Shown here one piece after another: positions 11,001 through 18,248 of a DNA stretch of 64,000 bases. How positions within the stretch are numbered: position 1 is the stretch's first letter; every line of letters starts with the position of its first letter. The notes beneath the pieces were generated by a model. The model saw nothing but the letters and a program-made list of their open reading frames with translations. It was not told the DNA's origin and searched no databases. The position numbers and the translations under genes were made by a program. The stretch is from JBMNGN01 sp050949865 (lineage in GTDB: Bacteria; Bacillota; Syntrophomonadia; Syntrophomonadales; Syntrophomonadaceae), in contig JBMNGN010000001.1 of the NCBI GenBank assembly GCA_050949865.1, forward strand, positions 248,001 to 312,000, written 5' to 3'.

Positions 11001-11348
11001 ATGGATACACGAAGAGTTGCAGAAGAATACCGATTATCGCAATGGATGAATGTGATAAAGGAACAGCAATGCAGCGGGCAAAACATTAAGGAATTCTGCC
11101 AGGATAAAGGAATAAGCAGGCATGCATACTTTTACTGGCGGCGGAAAATACGAGAGGCTGCATGTATGGAGCTTTCAAGAATAGGAGAAGGGACCGTTAA
11201 TATTCCTAAGGGGTGGATGCAACTTAGCCAGGGCCAAGAAATCAAATCAACGCTAGATATTGAAGTCGGCGGATGTCGTGTCACCGTGGATGAAAATACC
11301 GATCTAGAACTATTAAAAAAAGTCTGCCGCGTATTAAGGGTGCTGTAA
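11001..11348 (+). CDS. tnpA: IS66 accessory protein TnpA
   Basis: A 115-residue first ORF of the element. The N-terminal part has the helix-turn-helix-like pattern of IS66 OrfA: QWMNVIKEQQCSGQNIKEFC, then GISRHAYFYWRRKIRE. This family probably binds the element's ends, though this is little tested. GGAG at about 10989 supports the ATG at 11001. Its stop overlaps the tnpB ATG (11348), so the two are translationally coupled. Confidence 0.9.
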   Translation: MDTRRVAEEYRLSQWMNVIKEQQCSGQNIKEFCQDKGISRHAYFYWRRKIREAACMELSRIGEGTVNIPKGWMQLSQGQEIKSTLDIEVGGCRVTVDENTDLELLKKVCRVLRVL

Positions 11349-11698
11349 TGAGGTGGCGTGAAAAACCTGTATACATATGCTGTGGGTATACAGACATGAG
11401 GAAATCTATTAACGGCCTAATGACCCTGGTTAAAGACAGCTTTTCACTTGATCCATTTTCGGAAGCATTGTTTGTATTCTGCAATCGGAATCGGAATAGG
11501 ATAAAAATCCTGGAATGGGACGGCGACGGATTCTGGTTGTATTTCAAGCGTTTGGAACGTGGGCATTTTCGCTGGCCGGTCAAGGGGGACACCACCACCC
11601 TGGTTCTTGAGGCGAAGGAATTATCTTACTTAATAGAAGGTGCGAAACTAGAGAAAAAGCTTAAACGGAAAGAAGTTTTCGAGCGGCAAATATTCTAA
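11348..11698 (+). CDS. tnpB: IS66 accessory protein TnpB
   Basis: A 116-residue IS66 Orf2-like protein with the family signatures YICCGYTDMRKSINGL near the start, LFVFCNRNRNRIKILEWDGDG in the middle and GHFRWP (about residues 73-78). It is required with TnpA and TnpC for transposition in characterised IS66 elements. The ATG overlaps the end of tnpA. Confidence 0.93.
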   Translation: MRWREKPVYICCGYTDMRKSINGLMTLVKDSFSLDPFSEALFVFCNRNRNRIKILEWDGDGFWLYFKRLERGHFRWPVKGDTTTLVLEAKELSYLIEGAKLEKKLKRKEVFERQIF

Positions 11699-11742
11699 AA
11701 TATCTCACAAAATATCGCATAATCTCCTGATATCTTGTAATT

Positions 11743-13371
11743 ATGCCTTTTTTCTGTGATAATTTTTCCATGGAAACGCAGGAAATTTCAGTAGAAAAAT
11801 TGCTTGATATAATTAAAGAAAAAGACCGTAAAATTGTGGAATTGGAGCAACAATTACAGTGGTTGATGTCACAGATCCGTCTTGCAAAGCATAAGCAATA
11901 TGGGGCATCAAGCGAAAAAACTGATAGTTTCCAATTGTCTTTATTCAACGAAGCCGAATCACACGTGGATATGACCATACCGGAACCCAAAATTTCCGAA
12001 GTAAAGGCGCATTACCGCAAACGGACGCGCCTTACAACCGACAAATTGCCGAAGGATTTACCTGTTGAGGTAATTGAACATAAGTTGCCAGCTGAAAATT
12101 GTATTTGCCCGGAATGCGGCGGGGAAATGCATACAATGGGGAAAGAAACCCGTGAAGAGCTCAAGATTATTCCTGCCAAAGTGGTAATCGTACGACATGT
12201 TCAGCATGTTTACACCTGCCGAAATTGTGAGAGTACCTCTGATCATTTTCCTATCATAAAGGCAGATATGCCAGAACCCGTCATAAAAGGCGGATTCGCC
12301 TCACCCGAGACCATTGCCCATATAGCCGTACAAAAATTCATGATGGCCTCGCCACTGTACCGACAGGAGCAGGAGTGGAAGCAAAATGGCATCCTGCTTT
12401 CCCGGCAGACTATGTCAAATTGGCTTATCAAGGCCAGTGAAGACTGGCTAGAACCGATATATGAAGAGATGAAGCGCCGATTATGTGAGCATGAAGTGCT
12501 TCACGCAGACGAAACAACCCTGCAGGTGTTGAAAGAACCAGGGAAAGCGGCACAGTCAAAGAGTTACATGTGGCTGTACCGCACCAGTGGAGAGGCGAAA
12601 CACCAAATTGTAATTTATGATTATCAACCAGATAGAAGACATATACATCCTGGAAATTTCCTAAAAAATTTCAAAGGATATCTTCACGCGGACGGATATA
12701 ACGGGTATCGCAAACTGCCCGAAAAAATTATAGTTGTTGGTTGCTGGAGCCACGTGCGACGAAAATTTTTTGATGCGCTGAAAACACTGCCAAAGGACAG
12801 GCAAGCTGATTCCAATGCAGCAAAAGGAGTCAGCTATTGCGACAGACTGTTCCATTTGGAGAAAAATTTCGCTTTGTTGACCCCAGAAAATCGGCTTAAA
12901 GAGCGTGAAAGGCTATCCAGACCACTAATAGATGAATTTTACAACTGGATTGAACACTTGAATGCCCTGCCCAATACCCTTCTTGGCAAAGCAGTGCATT
13001 ATACGCAATCCCAGCGCAAATATCTTGAACGGTATTTGCTGGATGGGCGCCTGGAAATATCGAATAACCGGGCGGAGCGTAGCATCAAGCCTTTTGTTAT
13101 CGGACGTAAAAATTGGCTTTTTAACAACACGCCAAACGGTGCGAGAGCCAGCGCAGTATATTACAGTCTTGTTGTGACCGCCAGGGAAAACGGCCTGAAT
13201 CCATTTGAATATTTGACGTGGATTTTTACTAATGCTCCTAACCTTGGAAAACCTGGCTATGCCTCCACAACTGAAGATTTGCTTCCCGGCAGTGCAACAT
13301 TACCACAGAAGGTATTTGCACCAAAGCCAAAGGAAACAAAGCCTGAAAAATATGCCTGGGAGGAAGATTAA
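11743..13371 (+). CDS. tnpC: IS66 transposase TnpC
   Basis: DDE transposase of 542 residues. An N-terminal leucine-rich coiled coil (about 15-50) is followed by a Zn-finger CPECGGEM...CRNC (about 120-165). The catalytic core has acidic residues in LHADETTL (about 255), YLHADGYNGY (about 305) and NRAERSIKPF (about 443), with the usual IS66 C-terminal tail. Two in-frame ATGs (11743 and 11770) lack a strong Shine-Dalgarno. The second gives the more usual METQEISVEKL start, so the true N-terminus is uncertain by nine residues. The last codon abuts the next ORF. Confidence 0.95.
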   Translation: MPFFCDNFSMETQEISVEKLLDIIKEKDRKIVELEQQLQWLMSQIRLAKHKQYGASSEKTDSFQLSLFNEAESHVDMTIPEPKISEVKAHYRKRTRLTTDKLPKDLPVEVIEHKLPAENCICPECGGEMHTMGKETREELKIIPAKVVIVRHVQHVYTCRNCESTSDHFPIIKADMPEPVIKGGFASPETIAHIAVQKFMMASPLYRQEQEWKQNGILLSRQTMSNWLIKASEDWLEPIYEEMKRRLCEHEVLHADETTLQVLKEPGKAAQSKSYMWLYRTSGEAKHQIVIYDYQPDRRHIHPGNFLKNFKGYLHADGYNGYRKLPEKIIVVGCWSHVRRKFFDALKTLPKDRQADSNAAKGVSYCDRLFHLEKNFALLTPENRLKERERLSRPLIDEFYNWIEHLNALPNTLLGKAVHYTQSQRKYLERYLLDGRLEISNNRAERSIKPFVIGRKNWLFNNTPNGARASAVYYSLVVTARENGLNPFEYLTWIFTNAPNLGKPGYASTTEDLLPGSATLPQKVFAPKPKETKPEKYAWEED

Positions 13372-13644
13372 ATGAAATTTAAAAAGCACACGGCATTTAT
13401 GATTGATTTCATCTCGGATTTCGTAAACGGAGATTTGGAACGTTATTTTTTTGATTTGGATTACCCTGCCTATGTGATAGAGCATTTTCCCCATATGGAG
13501 CTTGAGAACAGCAAATTTGCGGTTAGGTTTGCTCAAACTGTAGATCGGGCATATGAGCGCGGAACTGATCTTGGTCTGTCAGATGAAGAGTTTAGAAATG
13601 AAATCTCCAAGGCGCTTAATGAATGGCTAACGGGAAAGGCCTGA
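13372..13644 (+). CDS. Fourth small ORF of the IS66 element
   Basis: A 90-residue acidic protein starting the base after the tnpC stop codon, with GGGAGGAAG inside the tnpC end as Shine-Dalgarno. It lies inside the IS ends, so it moves with the element. It has an aromatic-rich FDLDYPAYVIEHFPHMELE segment and no known domain. Some Clostridial IS66 relatives carry a similar passenger or accessory gene. A role in transposition or target choice is possible but unproven. Confidence 0.75.
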   Translation: MKFKKHTAFMIDFISDFVNGDLERYFFDLDYPAYVIEHFPHMELENSKFAVRFAQTVDRAYERGTDLGLSDEEFRNEISKALNEWLTGKA

Positions 13645-13684
13645 CATGATTTAAATAAATCGTCCTGGTAGTGTTGACGCTTAC

Positions 13685-13735
13685 GACGAAATGGTCAAAA
13701 TACTCCAGCAAAAAACAAACAACAAGTATAAGTAA
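13685..13735 (+). pseudogene. 3' remnant of the gene split by IS66
   Basis: Begins with the second GACGAAAT copy and reads DEMVKILQQKTNNKYK then TAA, in the frame that joins the fragment ending at 10872. It has no start of its own. Confidence 0.55.
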
Positions 13736-13761
13736 GGTGGTTGGCCTTTTGGTTTTTTAGG

Positions 13762-15096
13762 TTATGATTTAATTGCATTGGCTGCAATATGAATTGCATC
13801 CCAAACTGAGGCAAACGGGGGGGCATACCCCAGATCCAAAAAGCCAAGCTCTTCGGCAGTCATCCCCCGGTCGATGGCACAGGCAAACACATCCACCCGC
13901 CAGGCACACTCTTTTTTCCCCATCAACTGTGCGCCTAATAATCGTTTATTTGCTGGCTCATAACAAAGTTTTATGGTTATTGGAGACGGATCTGGATAAT
14001 AACGAGCATGGGAATTGGCAGTAACCGTAATAGTACCGATCTCTATTCCGTTTTCCCGGGCTTCCCGTTCTGAAATACCGGTTTTAGCCATCTCTAGGTC
14101 CAGGCAGCGCAGCATTACCGTTCCTAAACTGTTTTCAAATCGAACCTTGCGGCCCAGGATTACATCGCCTAATAAGCGCCCCTGTTTATTAGCATTGGTT
14201 CCCAGTGGTATATATACCGGACGCTTTAAGATTTTATGAATAACGGTGCTACAGTCCCCTGCAGCGTGAATATCTGGAATACTGGTCTGCATTTGGCCAT
14301 TAGTAGTTATAGCTCCATTTTTCTCCTTACGGATTGCGGTTCCATCTATAAACGAGGTATTCGGCCGTACTCCGGCTGCTAAAATGACCATGTCTACATT
14401 ATACTTTATGCCTGAACAAACCACCTGCTGTACATGTTCTTCACCCAGCAGGGCTTCCACATTTGCTGCCTTATGCACAATTACACCATTATTACTTAAT
14501 TCCTTTTCTGCCGCGATGGCGAACTCCTCGTCGAACCCATTCAGGATGTTAGGCTTTGCTTCAAAAAGCCGAACCTTCTTTCGCTGTAAGACACAAGCTT
14601 CTGCCAATTCAACTCCAATGTATCCGCCGCCAATAATGGCAACGTTCTCAACTTCATGATTTTTAAGGGTACTTTTGATATTATAGGCATCAGAAAGAGT
14701 TTTAAGGGTAAATACCCTGCCTAGGTCAACTCCAGGTATGGGCGGAATTACCGGAGAAGCACCGCTGGATATGACTAGTTTGTCGTAATGTTCATTTCGG
14801 CATACTCCAGTAGCAAGGTCACAAACTGAGACCTTTCGTTGTATTGGGTCAACTGATACGACTTCATGCCCTAAGTGGACTTTTATCCCCATATTTTCGA
14901 ATTGGGTCACGGTTCGTATCCTCATAAGATTAATATCCGGATTTAGATCGGCAATATAATAAGGCACTCCACAAGCGCCATATGACACCTCGCCGGTCTT
15001 TTCGAAAACTATCACTTCTACATTTTTGCCCTTGCGAACCAGCCGTGATGCTGCACTCATCCCGGCTGCATTTCCCCCGATTATCAAGACTCTCAC
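13762..15096 (-). CDS. FAD-dependent pyridine nucleotide-disulfide oxidoreductase (NADH oxidase / CoA-disulfide reductase type)
   Basis: A 444-residue flavoprotein. The N-terminal FAD site is IIGGNAAGMSAA (5-16). The single redox cysteine is in SYGACGVPYY (C42), as in NADH oxidases and CoA-disulfide reductases, not the paired cysteines of lipoamide dehydrogenase. The NAD(H) site is IIGGGYIGVELAEA (about 153-166), the second FAD motif is IHAAGDC (about 275), and a dimerisation domain follows. The GTG start at 15096 has GAGGAGGG upstream within the end of the preceding gene. It is the third gene of an operon with a thiolase and a DUF35 protein. It may re-oxidise NADH or protect CoA thiols during acyl-CoA metabolism; substrate not determinable. 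Confidence 0.85.
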   Translation of the reverse strand: MRVLIIGGNAAGMSAASRLVRKGKNVEVIVFEKTGEVSYGACGVPYYIADLNPDINLMRIRTVTQFENMGIKVHLGHEVVSVDPIQRKVSVCDLATGVCRNEHYDKLVISSGASPVIPPIPGVDLGRVFTLKTLSDAYNIKSTLKNHEVENVAIIGGGYIGVELAEACVLQRKKVRLFEAKPNILNGFDEEFAIAAEKELSNNGVIVHKAANVEALLGEEHVQQVVCSGIKYNVDMVILAAGVRPNTSFIDGTAIRKEKNGAITTNGQMQTSIPDIHAAGDCSTVIHKILKRPVYIPLGTNANKQGRLLGDVILGRKVRFENSLGTVMLRCLDLEMAKTGISEREARENGIEIGTITVTANSHARYYPDPSPITIKLCYEPANKRLLGAQLMGKKECAWRVDVFACAIDRGMTAEELGFLDLGYAPPFASVWDAIHIAANAIKS

Positions 15097-15098
15097 CC

Positions 15099-15521
15099 TT
15101 AGCCCTCCTCTGCAACAATTTCGAAAATTGGTAATGTTACTTGATCATTTAAATCCTCCCATTTTAACTGAACCCGCTGTTCACAGGATAATTCGTTTGC
15201 ACTGCACCCAACCACATTAGTCAGGATTGAGGGCCCTTCATCGAGTTCAACCACCGCTACCACATAAGGGATCTTATCAACCACCGCTGGGTGAAACGCC
15301 CGGTAGAATACTACAAATGAATAAATCTTGCCCTTACCCCTGGACTCTATCCAATCATAAGATGCTGATAGACATTCGGGACACAGAAAACTGGCAGGAT
15401 GCCTAACATGTCCGCATTCTAAACATTTTTGCAACAACAGGCGACGTTCTTTACATCCCTGCCAGAAGGGTGCCACATCACTGCTAATTTTCGGCAAAAG
15501 GGTTTTAGCTGCCTCCCCCAT
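15099..15521 (-). CDS. DUF35 Zn-ribbon/OB-fold protein, thiolase partner
   Basis: A 140-residue protein with a rubredoxin-like Zn-ribbon CLECGHVRHPASFLCPEC (about residues 33-50) followed by an OB-fold (GKGKIYSFVVF through GCSANELSCEQRVQ). DUF35 proteins act as acyl-CoA-binding partners of SCP-x-type thiolases, as shown for the archaeal HMG-CoA synthase complex. The immediately upstream thiolase fits this. I chose the ATG at 15521, five bases after the thiolase stop, because AAAGGAG precedes it. The longer frame would overlap the thiolase by 32 codons. Confidence 0.88.
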   Translation of the reverse strand: MGEAAKTLLPKISSDVAPFWQGCKERRLLLQKCLECGHVRHPASFLCPECLSASYDWIESRGKGKIYSFVVFYRAFHPAVVDKIPYVVAVVELDEGPSILTNVVGCSANELSCEQRVQLKWEDLNDQVTLPIFEIVAEEG

Positions 15522-15525
15522 TGTC

Positions 15526-16710
15526 TCAGCTCCTTTCAAGAATGATGGTACAGTTACTCTGCAGTATGCCACCATTATCTGTGCATAAGATGATGTTGGG
15601 GGTTTTAGTGCCCGGTACCACACCGAGCTGGCGTTCTCCGCAACTACCCCTTAGCTGCATAACCGCCTCGCTTATTGGTATAAGTCCCATGAAATAGGCC
15701 TCGGATAACAAACCACCCGAAGTATTCACCGGTAAACTGCCGCCTGGCCCAATCCGCTCAGGTTTAAACCAATCTACACTCTCACCCGGTTTAAAAAACC
15801 CGCATTCACGGAGTGTATGTTCAACCGTAAAGGTAAAGCAGTCATAAATTTCACACGCATCTACATCGTCAGGTTCTATACCGGCCATCCGAAATGCCTT
15901 TGCACTCGCTACTGCAGCTGCGCTCTTATCGTCATGATTCTTATGGCGGAAAGGCGACAAGGGTACATTAGCCTCGCCAATACCGCTAATAAGTACAGGA
16001 ATGTTTCTAAGATCCCTGGCTCTTTCAGCAGAGGTTACAATAACTGCCCTGCCGCCATCCGTATTAGGCACTGCATCCAGTGAACGAAACGGTTCCACAA
16101 CAAAGGGGTCGTTCCAGTAATCCGCTTCGGTCAACGGCTTTCCGTAAGTACCGGCGATAGGATTTAAATTTGCCCATGCTCTTTGGCTTAAAGCAATCTC
16201 CTTCCAGACGTGCGGTCCTGTACCCTCCTCGAACATTGCCCTGCGGGCTATCATTGCATATTTGGCCAGCATACTAAAATCGCCAAATGCAGCCAACTCA
16301 TCGGTTGGGTTGTTGTTAACATCCAGTTCTTTAGTGATTATTCTACGGCCGGATCGGGCATTGTCACCATATGAAACCATAATATATTTGCAAAACCCAG
16401 CTTCAAGCAATCCGATAGCATGGGTCAGCCAGCTTCGGTAACAGGTATACTCCTGGTTCAAGGCAAATGGACGAATTCCCAGGTGTTCTGCTACAGTAAA
16501 TGCGGTAGTATCATAGTCTTCACCTATAGGATCAAAATGGCGATATATGAACAATCCGTCAATGTCGTCTTTACGCAAACCTGCATCCTTGATGGCATTA
16601 GCACAGGCTTCTAGGTGGAAGCTGAGGGCAGTCCTGCCGGGCACCTTACCCTGCGGGGTATATCCGACCCCAACAATCGCATATTTGTTTTTCAAATGCT
16701 TATAATCCAT
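15526..16710 (-). CDS. SCP-x-type thiolase (acetyl-CoA acetyltransferase family)
   Basis: A 394-residue thiolase-superfamily protein starting YAIVGVGYTPQGKVPGRTAL. The nucleophile region is QEYTCYRSW (C at about 91), replacing the classic CASS. The second half has DACEIYDCFTFTVEH and GGSLPVNTSGGLLSEAYFMG, typical of the non-decarboxylating lipid-transfer/SCP-x branch. Such enzymes condense or cleave acyl-CoAs together with a DUF35 subunit, encoded just downstream. It is the first gene of a three-gene operon. The actual substrate is unknown; the dedicated oxidoreductase next to it hints at a catabolic ketoacyl-CoA. Confidence 0.85.
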   Translation of the reverse strand: MDYKHLKNKYAIVGVGYTPQGKVPGRTALSFHLEACANAIKDAGLRKDDIDGLFIYRHFDPIGEDYDTTAFTVAEHLGIRPFALNQEYTCYRSWLTHAIGLLEAGFCKYIMVSYGDNARSGRRIITKELDVNNNPTDELAAFGDFSMLAKYAMIARRAMFEEGTGPHVWKEIALSQRAWANLNPIAGTYGKPLTEADYWNDPFVVEPFRSLDAVPNTDGGRAVIVTSAERARDLRNIPVLISGIGEANVPLSPFRHKNHDDKSAAAVASAKAFRMAGIEPDDVDACEIYDCFTFTVEHTLRECGFFKPGESVDWFKPERIGPGGSLPVNTSGGLLSEAYFMGLIPISEAVMQLRGSCGERQLGVVPGTKTPNIILCTDNGGILQSNCTIILERS

Positions 16711-16817
16711 CCTCTTCCCTCCCTAGTTGTGAAAATAAAGGTATTCCTCATATATTTTCCACTGTTTCTATTTATGCTCCTTTAGATTGGTAGCAAAATA
16801 CTGCTTGCAGGTGTGAA

Positions 16818-16860
16818 AATAAAAAAAACTTCCCGGTGCTTCAAAGAAGCCCAGGAAAAT
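16818..16860 (-). terminator. Terminator of tyrS
   Basis: The minus strand reads TTCCTGGGCTTC-TTT-GAAGCACCGGGAA followed by eight T. It lies about 60 bp after the tyrS stop codon and in front of the thiolase operon. Confidence 0.88.
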
Positions 16861-16921
16861 ACCTGTTTTTTACATTATATCATGAAATATGTTTATTTGG
16901 AACATTATGGGGCCAATTAGG

Positions 16922-18136
16922 TTATTGCTTTTCTATTTTTATGAATTTACGCTTCCCAACCTGAATAACCATACGGTCTTTAATTGCTAAACTCTCATCC
17001 TGGTGTTTCGCCCCATCAACCTTTACTGCACCTTGTTTTAACAGGCGCATCCCTTCACTGGTAGAACCGGCCATGCCGTTGATAACCAGGAACTTGGGCA
17101 ACCACACCTCCCCTTCTTCAACCCTAATTATTGGAATATCATCCGGGATATCTTTATTGGAAAAGACTGTGGTAAACCTCTCCTCGGCTTTATCTGCCTC
17201 TTCCATTGAATAATACATAGTGACGATTTCTTTAGCCAGGATCATCTTTATATCCCGGGGATTGGCTTTCTGTTCAGCCATTAACCTGCCATACCCTTGC
17301 ACTACATCTATGGGTACCCTGGTAAGCAATTCAAAGTACCGGATTATCAATTCATCAGGTATAGACATTATCTTACCAAACATTTCGTAAGGTTCATCAT
17401 TTACACCTATATAGTTTCCAAGGCTTTTGCTCATTTTTTGTATACCGTCAGTTCCTTCCAGTATTGGCATCATCAAAGCAACCTGTGGTTCTTGCCCGTA
17501 TTCCTTTTGCAAGTTCCTGCCCACCAAAAGATTAAATTTTTGATCAGTACCTCCCATCTCAACATCCGCCTTAAGCTCGACCGAATCGTATCCCTGCATT
17601 AACGGATACATCAGTTCATGTATTCCTATAGGCTGATTGTCTCTAAAGCGTTTGCTAAAATCATCTCGTTCCAGCATCCGGGCAACAGTATATTTACCCG
17701 CTAGATTTAATACATCGGCAAAACTGAATTTGTTTAACCACTGGCTATTAAAATGGATAATGGTTTTTCCCCTGTCCAGTATTTTGAATATCTGTTCCTG
17801 GTAGGTTGCCGCATTATTCTGAACCTGTTCTTCAGTTAGTTGTTTCCTGGTCTCCGATCTTCCGCTGGGATCCCCTATTCTAGCAGTAAAATCTCCTATT
17901 ATCAAATGCACTTCATGTCCAAGATCTTGAAACTGCCTTAATTTATTCAAGACTACAGTATGACCCAGGTGAATATCCGGCGCGGTAGGATCCAACCCCA
18001 GCTTTATTTTTAACGGTTTCTGGTTCCTAATCGAGTTGAACAGCTTGGTCTTCAGTTCTTCTTCTGGGACAATTTCGGTTACTCCCCGGCGAATAAACTC
18101 CAGTTGTCGGGATACTTCCCCTGTAATATCTTCCAT
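16922..18136 (-). CDS. tyrS: Tyrosyl-tRNA synthetase
   Basis: Class I synthetase of 404 residues that charges tRNA-Tyr. HIGH motif HLGH at 56-59 and KMSKS at 234-238; with this KMSKS form it is of the TyrZ/E. coli-like long-anticodon-arm group more than the KFGKT type. Residues about 335-404 form the S4 RNA-binding domain. The ATG at 18136 has AAGGAGG upstream; an upstream frame exists but crosses the promoter. No T-box is visible in the short upstream region, unlike many Firmicute tyrS genes. It is transcribed divergently from the penicillin-binding protein. Confidence 0.96.
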   Translation of the reverse strand: MEDITGEVSRQLEFIRRGVTEIVPEEELKTKLFNSIRNQKPLKIKLGLDPTAPDIHLGHTVVLNKLRQFQDLGHEVHLIIGDFTARIGDPSGRSETRKQLTEEQVQNNAATYQEQIFKILDRGKTIIHFNSQWLNKFSFADVLNLAGKYTVARMLERDDFSKRFRDNQPIGIHELMYPLMQGYDSVELKADVEMGGTDQKFNLLVGRNLQKEYGQEPQVALMMPILEGTDGIQKMSKSLGNYIGVNDEPYEMFGKIMSIPDELIIRYFELLTRVPIDVVQGYGRLMAEQKANPRDIKMILAKEIVTMYYSMEEADKAEERFTTVFSNKDIPDDIPIIRVEEGEVWLPKFLVINGMAGSTSEGMRLLKQGAVKVDGAKHQDESLAIKDRMVIQVGKRKFIKIEKQ

Positions 18137-18158
18137 ATAATAACCTCCTTGCCATAAA

Positions 18159-18188
18159 AAATATAGCACACTCGGGTTAGTATGTGCA
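18159..18188 (-). promoter_or_regulatory. Likely tyrS promoter
   Basis: The minus strand has TTGCAC, about 18 bp, then TATATT, about 25 bp before the tyrS start. It fits a sigma-A promoter with a short leader. Confidence 0.55.
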
Positions 18189-18248
18189 ATAATTAAGGCA
18201 TAACCGCGTATATTTATAAATAATCCATTCCGGAGGGACAAGTAACAA

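Larger units (their letters stand above)
10873..13684 (+). mobile_element. IS66-family insertion sequence, complete
   Basis: The ends are GTAAGCGTCAA at 10873 and its inverted copy TTGACGCTTAC ending at 13684; 11 bp are perfect, then the ends diverge. The element is flanked by a perfect 8-bp direct repeat GACGAAAT (10865-10872 and 13685-13692), the usual IS66 target duplication. Length is 2812 bp. Inside are tnpA, tnpB, tnpC and a fourth small ORF, all plus strand and intact. An inverted repeat GTTGAAAAGTTT (10938-10949) / AAACTTTTTCAAC (10970-10982) precedes tnpA and may be a regulatory hairpin. The perfect TSD and open frames point to a recent, possibly still active, copy. Confidence 0.95.

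Noticed and set aside
18137..18241. Longer tyrS start giving 439 residues
   Set aside because: The extra 35 residues cross the promoter and ribosome site, and AAGGAGG precedes the shorter start.
16922..18248. T-box in front of tyrS
   Set aside because: Only about 110 bp separate tyrS from the divergent gene and no AGGGTGGNACCGCG motif is present.
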